Both the position numbers and the translations under genes were made by a program. The notes beneath the pieces are model-generated. The model was not told the DNA's origin and ran no database searches. It worked only from the letters and a program-made list of their open reading frames with translations. A DNA stretch of 64,000 bases, from the NCBI RefSeq assembly GCF_000422445.1, contig NZ_KE383837.1, positions 682,001-746,000 on the forward strand, in the 5' to 3' direction. Shown one piece after another: positions 18,652 through 28,293 of the stretch (position 1 is the stretch's first letter; every line of letters begins with the position of its first letter). The stretch is from Paenibacillus assamensis DSM 18201. Its GTDB lineage: Bacteria; Bacillota; Bacilli; Paenibacillales; Paenibacillaceae.

Positions 18652-20352
18652 TTACAAATTGAATAGTATCTTTTCTTTTTTCTCATACAGCGTATTCTCA
18701 CACCAAACATAGTTCACTTTCCCCCATGTCATTGCCGATGTTACGTCACAGAAAAAACCATGCCCATTCAAATTTGCACTTGTATTACAAAGCAGCGGTA
18801 TTCCACTTATTTCGGCAAACTTTTTCAATAATTCATAAAATAGCGCATTATCTTCTTCTGATAGTGTTTGTAATCTCGCCGTACCGTCAAGGTGAATAAC
18901 GCCTGGAATTTTATTTACCCATTCCGCTTTAACTTTATGGTCAAATAACATATATGGATCTTTGCTTCCTGGAATAAAAATATCTTTAGCATGTTCAGCC
19001 ATACAAATAGGAGAAACAGGGCGATAGGACTCTCTTTTCTTAACATCATTAAGGACTTCCTTTATTTGATCTGAAGTCGGCGAAGCTATGATACTTCTAT
19101 TTCCAAGAGCTCTCGGTCCTAACTCTGCTTGCCCATTCAGGAAAACAACCGGCTCTTTAGTGGAATGCAGAAGTTCAGCTAGCTCATTTATAGAGAATTG
19201 TTTGCTCGTCCATCCGTCCACCAAACTATGATTATTAATTATTTTAGGCCCGCTATAAACGCTCCAATCCAATGCAAGCATTCCTGTTTGTTTAAACATC
19301 ACGTTACATGCAACACCAATAGCACTTCCTGAATCATTCGGAAAAGGAGGAACATATACCTCGTCAAACAAATCACTTTCTCTTACTGCAGAATTCCATT
19401 TAATGTTTAAAGCACATCCACCCGTCAAGCAAAGATTTCTACTTTTTGCTCCGTGTCTTCTCAATTTTTTCTCTAGCTTAGACACCAATAGCTCCTCTAA
19501 GTAAACATGGAAGGAACATAGTATGTCTTCATCCGAATAGTTTAGATCTTCAATCACTTTCTTAAATTCATTTGCAAATACATTAGCGAACCCCATTGGA
19601 TAGTTATAATGGTGATTATAAATCTCTTCAAAGTGTTGAAATAAATCTCGGCGAACTTCACCCAAAGCAATATAGGCCATAACTTTACCAGCAACGGATA
19701 GATTATCTTTTGCAAAGCTTCCCTCCACTTTGTATGGACCAAAGTGCTGAGAAAAAATAGTGTAAATATTCCCGATCAGCAGAAATATAGGTCCTAAATT
19801 TTCTACCTGCTTTGCTTCATGATCAAAGAAGTATAGTCGTGGATACATACCCCCATCCCAAATCAAAATATAAGCACTTTCTCCTCTTTTCGCAAAGTCA
19901 CTCGTGCTATAAGCGCTCATTAAATGATTAGAAGCATGTAAATAACTGTAATATTCCACATTGTGATCACCAATTTGTAATCCATCAAATTTCCACTCTT
20001 GAAAAATACTATGCTGTAATGATTTTTCCTCATACAATCCAACATTCAATTTATACGGTACATGATTATTAAAAACGGATAATCGGTTGAATCCCTCATC
20101 AATTTCTAATCTCGGCTGGATTGCAAGTTCATCCTGATTATCTCCTCCCCAGCCATCAATCGCAAAATAATTAACATCACTGACGTTGTAGCCAAAAGCA
20201 TTTAAAACCGTCGAAATGGATGCTGTATCTAAAATTTCTGAATATCGAGGATTATTATTAAGCTTTTCATACTCTACACTAAAAATTAATTTTCCATTAT
20301 CTATTAATGCAACCGTCCCATCATGAGTTAACTTTAATCCACAAATGATCAT
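18652..20352 (-). CDS. NodU/CmcH-family carbamoyltransferase
   Basis: Two-domain O/N-carbamoyltransferase that uses carbamoyl phosphate and ATP through a carbamoyl-adenylate (TobZ type), 566 residues, normal length. The N-terminal Kae1-like domain opens with CGLKLTHDGTVALIDNGK, and an internal CLTGGCALN supplies part of the ATP/metal site. The C-terminal YrdC-like domain carries NGQAELGPRALGNRSIIA, the family signature. Placed between two NRPS genes and downstream of diaminopropionate synthesis, it probably carbamoylates an amine or hydroxyl of the product or a precursor, for example the side chain of diaminopropionate to a ureido group. The acceptor is inferred, not seen. SD AGGAGG. Confidence 0.9.
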   Translation of the reverse strand: MIICGLKLTHDGTVALIDNGKLIFSVEYEKLNNNPRYSEILDTASISTVLNAFGYNVSDVNYFAIDGWGGDNQDELAIQPRLEIDEGFNRLSVFNNHVPYKLNVGLYEEKSLQHSIFQEWKFDGLQIGDHNVEYYSYLHASNHLMSAYSTSDFAKRGESAYILIWDGGMYPRLYFFDHEAKQVENLGPIFLLIGNIYTIFSQHFGPYKVEGSFAKDNLSVAGKVMAYIALGEVRRDLFQHFEEIYNHHYNYPMGFANVFANEFKKVIEDLNYSDEDILCSFHVYLEELLVSKLEKKLRRHGAKSRNLCLTGGCALNIKWNSAVRESDLFDEVYVPPFPNDSGSAIGVACNVMFKQTGMLALDWSVYSGPKIINNHSLVDGWTSKQFSINELAELLHSTKEPVVFLNGQAELGPRALGNRSIIASPTSDQIKEVLNDVKKRESYRPVSPICMAEHAKDIFIPGSKDPYMLFDHKVKAEWVNKIPGVIHLDGTARLQTLSEEDNALFYELLKKFAEISGIPLLCNTSANLNGHGFFCDVTSAMTWGKVNYVWCENTLYEKKEKILFNL

Positions 20353-20362
20353 CTGGAACCTC

Positions 20363-23300
20363 CTAGAATTGAACTTGTTCTATTAGAGAATCTTCTTCTT
20401 CATTTTTTATAATTCCTAATTTCATTGCAACAACCTGAGCTAGTTCTTCAATTGTCCGATTATCAAACAGATCTTGAACACTTACAATTGCAGGATATAC
20501 ATGATTCAATAACGAATGAATTCTGATCATTTTCAAGGAGTTTCCTCCTAATTTGAAGAAATCGTCAGTCGTACTTATTACTTCTACCGCCAATACCTCT
20601 GACCAGATGCCATGTATTTGTCGCTCAATTTCATTGCTCGGATGCTTTTGAACAAATATCCGACTGGTCTTATAAGCAACTAAACTATCCAACAAAGCTT
20701 TTCTATCTATTTTTCCGTTATTGGTTACAGGAATTTGATCAAGCGAAAGCATCAAATCAGGAATCATATAATTTGGTAAATAGTCTTTTAAAAACATTTT
20801 GAGTTTACTCTCAAGGTCGTCTTCAATTACTGATAATTCGGGTACAATGAATGCACATAACTGATCTTCATAATGTTCAACCTTGTTAATTAATACAACT
20901 GCTTGCTTTATTCCTTCATATCTTACAATGGTCTTTTCAATCTCAAATAATTCTATTCGATATCCTCTTATTTTCACCTGATTATCTATTCGTCCAACAA
21001 ATACAATGTTGCCATCTTCTGTCCACTTTGCCATATCGCCAGTTCGATACATACGCTCATACTCGTCAAATTGATTTTGAATGAATTTCTGATTTGTTAA
21101 CTCTTCATTATTTACATAACCTCTTGCCAAACCATCTCCAGAAATGCATAGTTCACCTACTACTTCTTTGGGACATAAACTCAAGTTTTTGTCCACTATA
21201 TAGCATTTCGTATTGGAAATTGGCTTACCTAACGTAATCTCATCATTTCCACATTGAGAAGATAATACATCGACCGTTGTTTCAGTCGGTCCATAATGAT
21301 TATATAAATGATAGCCTTTCGTTAAAGCCAGTTCTTTAAACGATTCATCAAGTCGCTCTCCACCAGCTACAATAGTATGAAGACTAGTTAATTTTCCATC
21401 GTAATTCAATAATTCTTTGAGTAATGTGGGTGTATAGTTAATAATATTGATTTGATTTTTATTTATATAGTCACGAAGTTGTGGTAAATCGAAAACCATC
21501 TCTTTGTTTGGAATATGAAGCGTGGCACCATGTAGTAGAGCTGAGAAAATATCCTCTACACTTGGATCAAAAGATAAACTTGTCAATAATAACATATTCG
21601 TTTTATTTCCTATTTCATACTGTTGTGAATACCAACTCACTACATTTACTACATTTTGATGTTCAATCATTACTCCTTTTGGCATTCCAGTTGTTCCAGA
21701 CGTGTACAAAACATATGCCAAGCTGCCGGGGGTCCCTATATTAACAAATACACTTTGGTCTTCACGACCAAAGTGAGCATTAAGTGAAGCTGACAAATTA
21801 ATCTTTTCACCTGCAAAGCTGATGGGATGAATTCGATCCAATTCAACTTGATCAGCAATTAGAAACTCTATGCCGCTGTCCTTGACAATGTGTTCTATTC
21901 TTTTAATAGGCAAGTCCGGATCCAAAGGCAAATAAGCAGCACCGACCTTTAAAATCGCTAAAATCGCAATAATCATATCTTGTGATGGATTTAGCATTAG
22001 TCCTATAATCATTGACTCCCTAATGCCTTTATCGCTCAATACAGAAGCTAATTGGTTCGCTTTCTGATTCAATTCTTCATAAGTTAAGCAATTATCTTGA
22101 TGCGTAACAGCTATTGCGGAAGCATGTTTTTTTACGGATTCTTCGAACAATTGATGTAAAGTTTTGTGCTTTTCGTATTCTGCGTTAGAGTCATTAAAGT
22201 GATATAACAATTGTTCTTTCTCTTTTTTCGTTAATACATCAACTTGAGCAACTGCTTTTTGAGAATTGTTCATGATTTCAAGAATGATGTTTATATAATG
22301 GGAAGACATTTGACTTATCATCTCTTGATCGAACCGTTCCACATTATATGCCAATTCAATTTCAAGACCATTAAACAATAATATGCCAACAGTAATGTCA
22401 TATTGAGTCATTTCATTTATGGAGCATGAATGAAATGAAATATTATGATTTGGATCCATTAGACTAGTATCTAAAGGGTAATTCTCTACCACAACGATGG
22501 AGTCAAACAGCTCTTCTGCAGCATCAATCCCTGATTTTTGTTTAATGGCAGCCAAAGATGAATGTTTATTTTCCTTTATTTCATGAACGGTTTTTGAGAC
22601 GGATTGAACCAACTCAATTAAATTTGATTCGTGCAATGGTTGTATACGTAAAGGGAGGGTGTTAATAAACAAACCTACAGTTTGTTCGATGTCAGTTAAG
22701 TATGGGGGTCTATCAGAGATAGTTATTCCGAATAGTACATCATTACTATAACAATATTTTTGTAACAACAACCCCCATGCCGTGTAGCAGATGGAAGCTA
22801 TCGTAATGTTATGATCCTTTGCAAATTGTTCTAACCTAATAACATCTTCTTTTGATAGATTGGCGGTATATTGAGCCTGTTTAATTAATCCGTTCGTCTT
22901 AGTTTGTCCAAAATGAAACGTTGTTTTTGACTCAAAATCTTTAAAGTAATCTTCCCAATAGTCCTTTTGCTCCATGTTTTTTAGCGAGCTACAGTATTTC
23001 AGATATTCTTTATACTTACTCTTGGATACTCGATGCGGTTGATTACCCTGTTCCAATTGGAGATACGCATCCATAAATTCCTTTAATAGGATACTATTAC
23101 TCCAACCATCATATATAATGTGATGATTAGATATAATCATTTCATATTGTACGTTGTTTATTTTCACTAATGTTATTCTGAATGGAACCTGTTTCAAATC
23201 AAATTTCTTGTTCCTGTCTTTCGCTTTAATATCATATAATTTCGTCTCTACATTTTCTTGATTCGACAGATCCATATAATCAATGTTAGTTTCATATGTT

Positions 23301-23560
23301 TTCAGAACGATTTGCAACGGATTCGTAACTTCTTCCCAACGATATATTACTCTTAGCATTTCATTAGAACTCGTCACAACATTCCATGCCTGTCTAAATA
23401 AATTAAAATCTACTAATCCAGAAATACCGATAACCAGTTGAATGTTATATTGCTCAGTATCAGAATCTTTTAAATACTGTAATATCATTCCTTCTTGTAG
23501 TTGGGATAATCCCAATATATCTTCAACATTACTTTCATCTATTTTTTCTGTTCGATTCAA
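20363..23560 (-). CDS. NRPS module C - A - PCP
   Basis: A single elongation module. C about 10-430 with NHHIIYDGW, intact HHxxxDG; it receives the D-configured chain from the starter module's E domain, so it should behave as a DCL type. A about 460-965 with YTSGTTGMPKG, HYGPTETTVD and GRIDNQVKIRGYRIE; the nine pocket residues I read are D-P-E-N-V-G-H-V-D, which match no code I know with confidence. PCP about 975-1045 with KLGGNSLKMI. No TE or E. The start is a TTG preceded by AGGAGGTAATAATAG. Because sbnA/sbnB genes lie immediately upstream, diaminopropionate or its ureido form is a candidate substrate. Confidence 0.88.
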   Translation of the reverse strand: MNRTEKIDESNVEDILGLSQLQEGMILQYLKDSDTEQYNIQLVIGISGLVDFNLFRQAWNVVTSSNEMLRVIYRWEEVTNPLQIVLKTYETNIDYMDLSNQENVETKLYDIKAKDRNKKFDLKQVPFRITLVKINNVQYEMIISNHHIIYDGWSNSILLKEFMDAYLQLEQGNQPHRVSKSKYKEYLKYCSSLKNMEQKDYWEDYFKDFESKTTFHFGQTKTNGLIKQAQYTANLSKEDVIRLEQFAKDHNITIASICYTAWGLLLQKYCYSNDVLFGITISDRPPYLTDIEQTVGLFINTLPLRIQPLHESNLIELVQSVSKTVHEIKENKHSSLAAIKQKSGIDAAEELFDSIVVVENYPLDTSLMDPNHNISFHSCSINEMTQYDITVGILLFNGLEIELAYNVERFDQEMISQMSSHYINIILEIMNNSQKAVAQVDVLTKKEKEQLLYHFNDSNAEYEKHKTLHQLFEESVKKHASAIAVTHQDNCLTYEELNQKANQLASVLSDKGIRESMIIGLMLNPSQDMIIAILAILKVGAAYLPLDPDLPIKRIEHIVKDSGIEFLIADQVELDRIHPISFAGEKINLSASLNAHFGREDQSVFVNIGTPGSLAYVLYTSGTTGMPKGVMIEHQNVVNVVSWYSQQYEIGNKTNMLLLTSLSFDPSVEDIFSALLHGATLHIPNKEMVFDLPQLRDYINKNQINIINYTPTLLKELLNYDGKLTSLHTIVAGGERLDESFKELALTKGYHLYNHYGPTETTVDVLSSQCGNDEITLGKPISNTKCYIVDKNLSLCPKEVVGELCISGDGLARGYVNNEELTNQKFIQNQFDEYERMYRTGDMAKWTEDGNIVFVGRIDNQVKIRGYRIELFEIEKTIVRYEGIKQAVVLINKVEHYEDQLCAFIVPELSVIEDDLESKLKMFLKDYLPNYMIPDLMLSLDQIPVTNNGKIDRKALLDSLVAYKTSRIFVQKHPSNEIERQIHGIWSEVLAVEVISTTDDFFKLGGNSLKMIRIHSLLNHVYPAIVSVQDLFDNRTIEELAQVVAMKLGIIKNEEEDSLIEQVQF

Positions 23561-23614
23561 CTATTATTACCTCCTATCATCACGAATATCATAACCCACC
23601 TACGAGTTATTGCA

Positions 23615-24586
23615 TTATAACAATTCGATTCCTTCTTTCATTTCACAACTTTTCTCAAAATAATAACGACCTACTGCTATATCAAATGCTGCTAATCCCA
23701 TTGGATTAAACATTACCGGTTTGTTGAAATCATGATTTTTTAAAGCGTCATTAATAATTACATCCACCAGGGAAAATGCCCCCTCTTTAGAGAGGCCATT
23801 ATTCAAATGAAACTGTTCGATGTCCGTATTTTCCCGACATACCTCTTCCCAATTATCTACTATAATTGCTTCTTTGAAATATTCGTAAGTAGAGGAATCA
23901 TAATCTCTTAACGACACATTTAAATGTAACGATCCATCCACTGGTTTTTTATTAATATAGCGATTATTCGAAACGGTACAGGTTATAAAAACATCTGCCA
24001 CCGAATAAGCTTCTTCCCAACTGCTTACTATACGTACCTTGGATTGATCAACGCAGTCGATTTGGGACACATCTATCGACTTGTTTAGATCGTACAGGTA
24101 CACCTCTGAAAGTCTTTCACCTAATACTGCTGCACACATTCGAAGATGGTACTGTCCAATAGGCCCCCATCCGATAATCCCCAATTTTACATCGGTAAGG
24201 CTTTTTTTCTTATCGAACCATTTAAGAACTAATCCGCTTATTGATATCGTCCGAATAATACTGAGCAAAGGGGTGTTAATTATAGCTAATGGTTGACCCG
24301 TGTCTACGTCATTGAGAATGACTAAACTATGTGCTCTAGGTACCCCTTTCTCAATATTATCTGGGTAACTTGCAATCCACTTTATTCCGGCAGAATTAAA
24401 GTTTCCTCCAACAAAAGCAGGCATAGCAATGATGCGATTTTTCAAGTTTCTAAAACGAAGATAAGGCTTTATCGGTTGAACAACATCATTATTATTTATA
24501 CAGTGAACGGTGTCAGCTATTACATGGATTAAGGACGTCCAGTCAATTCCAACTTTCAATATATTTTGTTCATTAATATACAGCAT
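23615..24586 (-). CDS. sbnB: 2,3-Diaminopropionate biosynthesis protein SbnB-like (ornithine cyclodeaminase family)
   Basis: In staphyloferrin B and related pathways SbnB oxidatively cleaves N-(1-amino-1-carboxyethyl)-glutamate, made by SbnA, to L-2,3-diaminopropionate and 2-oxoglutarate, using NAD. The 323-residue protein shows the family fold: MPAFVGGNFNSAGIKW near the start, the Rossmann motif LGIIGWGPIGQYHLRMC, and ITCTVSNNRYI further on. It sits directly after the SbnA-like gene, with 27 bases between them, and before an NRPS, as in viomycin, zwittermicin and siderophore clusters. Confidence 0.88.
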   Translation of the reverse strand: MLYINEQNILKVGIDWTSLIHVIADTVHCINNNDVVQPIKPYLRFRNLKNRIIAMPAFVGGNFNSAGIKWIASYPDNIEKGVPRAHSLVILNDVDTGQPLAIINTPLLSIIRTISISGLVLKWFDKKKSLTDVKLGIIGWGPIGQYHLRMCAAVLGERLSEVYLYDLNKSIDVSQIDCVDQSKVRIVSSWEEAYSVADVFITCTVSNNRYINKKPVDGSLHLNVSLRDYDSSTYEYFKEAIIVDNWEEVCRENTDIEQFHLNNGLSKEGAFSLVDVIINDALKNHDFNKPVMFNPMGLAAFDIAVGRYYFEKSCEMKEGIELL

Positions 24587-24613
24587 ATATTTTTCCTCTT
24601 TTCATATTCGGAA

Positions 24614-25585
24614 TTATATAGATGAAGTTTTTTCCTTTACTACGAAATTTCTCAACCATTGCTCGTTGTATATCGTACTTGTATATCGATCTCCTCGATC
24701 AGGAAATAACGCTACAACATCTACCACTTCACTCGTATTCCGACTATCAAAGTACTGATTAATTGCAGAATATACAGCTCCTGAGGAACCTCCAGCAAAA
24801 ATGGAGTGTTTTTCTAATAATTCATGGCAACCAAAAATACAAGAAACTTCATCAATTATTATGATGTCATCTATTTGCGAATGTGCTAATATTTCTGGTC
24901 TCATACTCGAACCCATACCTGGTATATGCCTTTTTTGTGGTTTTCCACCAAAAATAACAGAGCCTACAATATCAACTGCAATCACCTTTGCATGAGGAAA
25001 CCTCTCCTTAATTTTGCGAGATATCCCTGTAATGGTTCCGCCTGAACTCACACCGATAAAAATGTAATCAATATTATTCAGCTGCTCACACAACTCATTA
25101 CCTAGCCCCGTATAATATGCCTCTGCATTATAGGGATTAGCATACTGATTAATCCAGTATGAGTTCGGTCGTTCAACCAATATTTCATTCACTTTTTTGA
25201 TACGATTTAATAAGTACCCACCACTGCTGTCTGCTTCAGTAATTTTAATTACCTCAGCTCCTAAGCTTCTAATTATATTTTCATTCGTATCGGTTATCGC
25301 TGCGTCAATAACGCAACAAAATTTCAATCCATATTTTTTACAATAAGAGGATAGAGCAATGCCAAAGTTTCCTGATGTTGATTCGATAATGGTAGTATCA
25401 TAGTTTATTTCTTTGTTGTTCAATAGTTTTTCTAGGACGTAAGAGGCTGCTCTATCTTTAACACTTCCCGTTGGGTTATAAAACTCCAATTTTGCATATA
25501 AATTCATAGCTTGCTTATGGTTATTGAGCTCCATTTTAACTAAGGGCGTATTGCCCAAATTATCTAAAATTGTACTGTAGTACAT
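24614..25585 (-). CDS. sbnA: 2,3-Diaminopropionate biosynthesis protein SbnA-like (PLP, cysteine synthase fold)
   Basis: SbnA condenses O-phospho-L-serine with glutamate to give the SbnB substrate. PLP-lysine is in NPTGSVKDRAA, the substrate-carboxylate loop is ESTSGNFGIAL (as in OASS), and the phosphate loop is GVSSGGTITG. Length is normal. Open reading continues up to 25606, but the doublet ATGATG near 25588-25583 preceded by GGGTGGTGAA is the more likely start. The next gene downstream is SbnB-like, which fixes the assignment as diaminopropionate rather than cysteine synthesis. Confidence 0.88.
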   Translation of the reverse strand: MYYSTILDNLGNTPLVKMELNNHKQAMNLYAKLEFYNPTGSVKDRAASYVLEKLLNNKEINYDTTIIESTSGNFGIALSSYCKKYGLKFCCVIDAAITDTNENIIRSLGAEVIKITEADSSGGYLLNRIKKVNEILVERPNSYWINQYANPYNAEAYYTGLGNELCEQLNNIDYIFIGVSSGGTITGISRKIKERFPHAKVIAVDIVGSVIFGGKPQKRHIPGMGSSMRPEILAHSQIDDIIIIDEVSCIFGCHELLEKHSIFAGGSSGAVYSAINQYFDSRNTSEVVDVVALFPDRGDRYTSTIYNEQWLRNFVVKEKTSSI

Positions 25586-25674
25586 CATTTCACCACCCAA
25601 TAACATTTTTATTAAAGAAACTTGAATTTCGCAAAAGTGAAATAGAGCAACTTCATCTGTAAATGGTATTTCCG

Positions 25675-26475
25675 TTAGCTACTTGCACTGCTATATCGTT
25701 TTATTGCTGTTTTCCATAGAATCCTTGATAGAATCAAAAATGGAACAGAAACCCCTATCCCCCAAATCATTAAATGACTCTCAAGCTGACCTGTTAAAGC
25801 TAACAATGGGAAATTAGATATGACAAATAGTGGAATAAAGAAAATACCTCCTATTATGATTCGTTTACCATAAATATTCATAGGCATATTATTGTAATCC
25901 CAAATGGATTCCATAATATTTGTTAACGCATCAGTCTTGACGATCCAGAAGGTAGGTAGCTGCATAATTAAAAATATAGAATACGTAAGAATTATAGAGG
26001 ATATCATTAGAAGGAGATACATGATGAAATTCCAAAAGCTTATTTCTACTCCCATCTCACGAATACCAATGACAAGCATGGCTATTCCTATTACAAAATT
26101 CGGGATAGTAGCTCCTAGTTGAAACGAGCGGAAACTAATCATGAATTGTAAAGATATCGGTTTGGTAATTAAGAAATCAAGAGTGCCATCTCGAACTCTA
26201 TATGATAGGTCTAGGAAATTCATCATAAAGAATCCCACAAAAATACCGGTTAATATCATATGGTTACCACCGATTGCGAGTATGTAGGCCGATGAGTTTC
26301 CATTAATGGATACACCTGTCTTGAATATTGCATATATATAAACCAATTTTAATGCCACGTAAGCTATTTCACTAATAAACTCCATGAAAAAGTTAGCTCG
26401 ATATTCCATATAACCAATTAAGTTGTTTTTTAAGAACGTCTTAAACACCAAGTAATATTTCGGGTAAGGCTTCAT
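25675..26475 (-). CDS. ABC-2 type transporter permease (second subunit)
   Basis: A 266-residue membrane protein with about six hydrophobic segments, of the ABC-2 family of paired permeases (DUF990-like). Motifs include YRVRDGTLDFLITKPISLQF, the coupling helix region typical of this group. Paired with the permease just upstream, five bases apart, and the ATPase before it, it forms the exporter of the cluster product. Heterodimer with its neighbour is inferred from tandem order and equal length. Confidence 0.85.
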   Translation of the reverse strand: MKPYPKYYLVFKTFLKNNLIGYMEYRANFFMEFISEIAYVALKLVYIYAIFKTGVSINGNSSAYILAIGGNHMILTGIFVGFFMMNFLDLSYRVRDGTLDFLITKPISLQFMISFRSFQLGATIPNFVIGIAMLVIGIREMGVEISFWNFIMYLLLMISSIILTYSIFLIMQLPTFWIVKTDALTNIMESIWDYNNMPMNIYGKRIIIGGIFFIPLFVISNFPLLALTGQLESHLMIWGIGVSVPFLILSRILWKTAIKRYSSASS

Positions 26476-26479
26476 TCAC

Positions 26480-27280
26480 TTATCCCCCAGCAGCAATATA
26501 TTTTTTCATACCTCGATCCCATGCGATCTTTGCTAGAATTGCAAATACTGCAATCCAAACGCACTGTAAAGCGAACCCTTCCATCACTTCACCTAGTGGT
26601 ATGTCATCAAGTAGAATGCTTAACGGAAATGAAATTGTATATTTAAAAGGCAACACGTTTAGTACACTTGCAATACTTTCTCCAAATACAGCAATTGGGA
26701 GTATCCCGCCACTGGCGATATTAATCACAAGACGAAGAGCAATAACGACTCCCCATATTTCCGCCATCCAAAATGATATTGTAGATACAATATAGAAGAT
26801 AATAAAGTTCAATATTAGTGCTAAAATTATAGAAATAATAAATAGAAATAGTTGATGATAAACAAGTTCAAAAGATAACATTTTCATAATAAATGATAAA
26901 CAAATGAGGATAAGAGCGCAGATAACTAAATGTATAATTTTTTGGCCTAAAAATCTAAAAACTCTAAAAAACAAATAAGATACAGGCATTGTAATAAATC
27001 TGCTTAAATGCCCATTTTTTATATCCGAAGAAATTTCGTATTCAAAACCAGCTGATACGAACCTTGAAACGACAGTTGCTACAATGATGTATAGCATCAT
27101 GCTGTTAAATGTATATCCGTTATAAACAGGAGTAGCGGAAAAAACTGCTTTCCATACAAAATACTGAACAAAAATCGGGAAAATACTAGCGAAAATACTT
27201 AGAATAAAATCCATTCTATATTCGGTCGCACTTTGAAATCCAACTTTATAACTGTATATATACTTATCAATCCGTCTCAT
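26480..27280 (-). CDS. ABC-2 type transporter permease (first subunit)
   Basis: A 266-residue membrane protein with about six transmembrane segments and the family element ISSDIKNGHLSRFITMPVSY, aligned with the RDGTLDFLITKPIS stretch of its neighbour. Its start overlaps the end of the ATPase gene by 14 bases, showing translational coupling. Role: export of the NRPS/PKS product, likely contributing to self-protection. Confidence 0.85.
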   Translation of the reverse strand: MRRIDKYIYSYKVGFQSATEYRMDFILSIFASIFPIFVQYFVWKAVFSATPVYNGYTFNSMMLYIIVATVVSRFVSAGFEYEISSDIKNGHLSRFITMPVSYLFFRVFRFLGQKIIHLVICALILICLSFIMKMLSFELVYHQLFLFIISIILALILNFIIFYIVSTISFWMAEIWGVVIALRLVINIASGGILPIAVFGESIASVLNVLPFKYTISFPLSILLDDIPLGEVMEGFALQCVWIAVFAILAKIAWDRGMKKYIAAGG

Positions 27281-28262
27281 GAATTACTTCACCTTTTCTA
27301 TAAAAGTAAGATATCCCCTCTTCAATGGATATATCTTCTATAGTGAAATCAACAACCGGAAAATTATTTAATATTGATATAATACATTCATTAACAAGTT
27401 GTTTTTGAACTTCAATTGTTGCATTGTAGCCATCAAAACTTACGACATTTCCATAGCTGCGAAGTTCACTTTCATCAATCTCTTTGTCCATCTGTAATTT
27501 AACATACTTACCCGTGCTTATTTGCTCACTCAAACTTTTGAGCTCACCATCGAATGCAATCTTCCCATTATTTATAATGATTGAGCGACTACATAAATCC
27601 TCAATATCAGCCATGTAGTGACTAGTAAGTATGATTGTAGTTTTTTGCTGCTGATTATAAAATTTGAAAAATTCCCTGATCTTTTTTTGAGACATGAAAT
27701 CCAATCCGATAGTTGGTTCGTCTAAATAAATTACTTTTGGATTATGCAATAGTGCAGCTATAAGCTCCATTTTCATTCTTTCACCTAGTGAAAGTCGTCG
27801 AACTTGTACTTTCATTAAGTCTTTAACATCCAATAATTCTGATAGTTCTTCTACTGTTCTGTTATATTGGTCGTCTTCAATTTCATAGATACATTTTGTA
27901 AGAAACAAAGATTCGTTCGCAGGTAGATCCCAATTCAATTGACCTTTATTGCCCATAACAATAGAAAACATCATTTTAAAATTCTTTTTTCGCTCCCAAG
28001 GTATGTATCCACCCACAGAAAGACTTCCTTCAGTCGGAAACAAAATGCCCGATAACATCTTTAGGGTCGTTGTCTTCCCTGCCCCATTTGGTCCGAGAAA
28101 TCCAACAATTTCACCTTCTTCAATAGTAAATGAAATATCGTTTACAGCTTCTTTAATCATCTTTTTTCTGTAAAATAGATTTTTCAAAGAGCTTTTAAGA
28201 CCGACCTCTTTTTCATAGTAGTCGTAATGCTTTTTAAGATTGTTTACTTGTATGAAAGACAT
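27267..28262 (-). CDS. ABC transporter ATP-binding protein of the product exporter
   Basis: A 331-residue ATPase. Walker A is GFLGPNGAGKTTTLKML, the signature loop is a variant (RRLSLGERMKMELIAAL), Walker B is VIYLDEPTIGLD, and the switch His is in TSHYMAD. A C-terminal extension of about 80 residues after the core is usual for drug-export ATPases of the DrrA/BcrA type. It forms a three-gene exporter with the two permeases downstream. Confidence 0.9.
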   Translation of the reverse strand: MSFIQVNNLKKHYDYYEKEVGLKSSLKNLFYRKKMIKEAVNDISFTIEEGEIVGFLGPNGAGKTTTLKMLSGILFPTEGSLSVGGYIPWERKKNFKMMFSIVMGNKGQLNWDLPANESLFLTKCIYEIEDDQYNRTVEELSELLDVKDLMKVQVRRLSLGERMKMELIAALLHNPKVIYLDEPTIGLDFMSQKKIREFFKFYNQQQKTTIILTSHYMADIEDLCSRSIIINNGKIAFDGELKSLSEQISTGKYVKLQMDKEIDESELRSYGNVVSFDGYNATIEVQKQLVNECIISILNNFPVVDFTIEDISIEEGISYFYRKGEVIHETD

Positions 28263-28293
28263 GCGCGATTCCTCCGATTTATTTTCATGTAAA

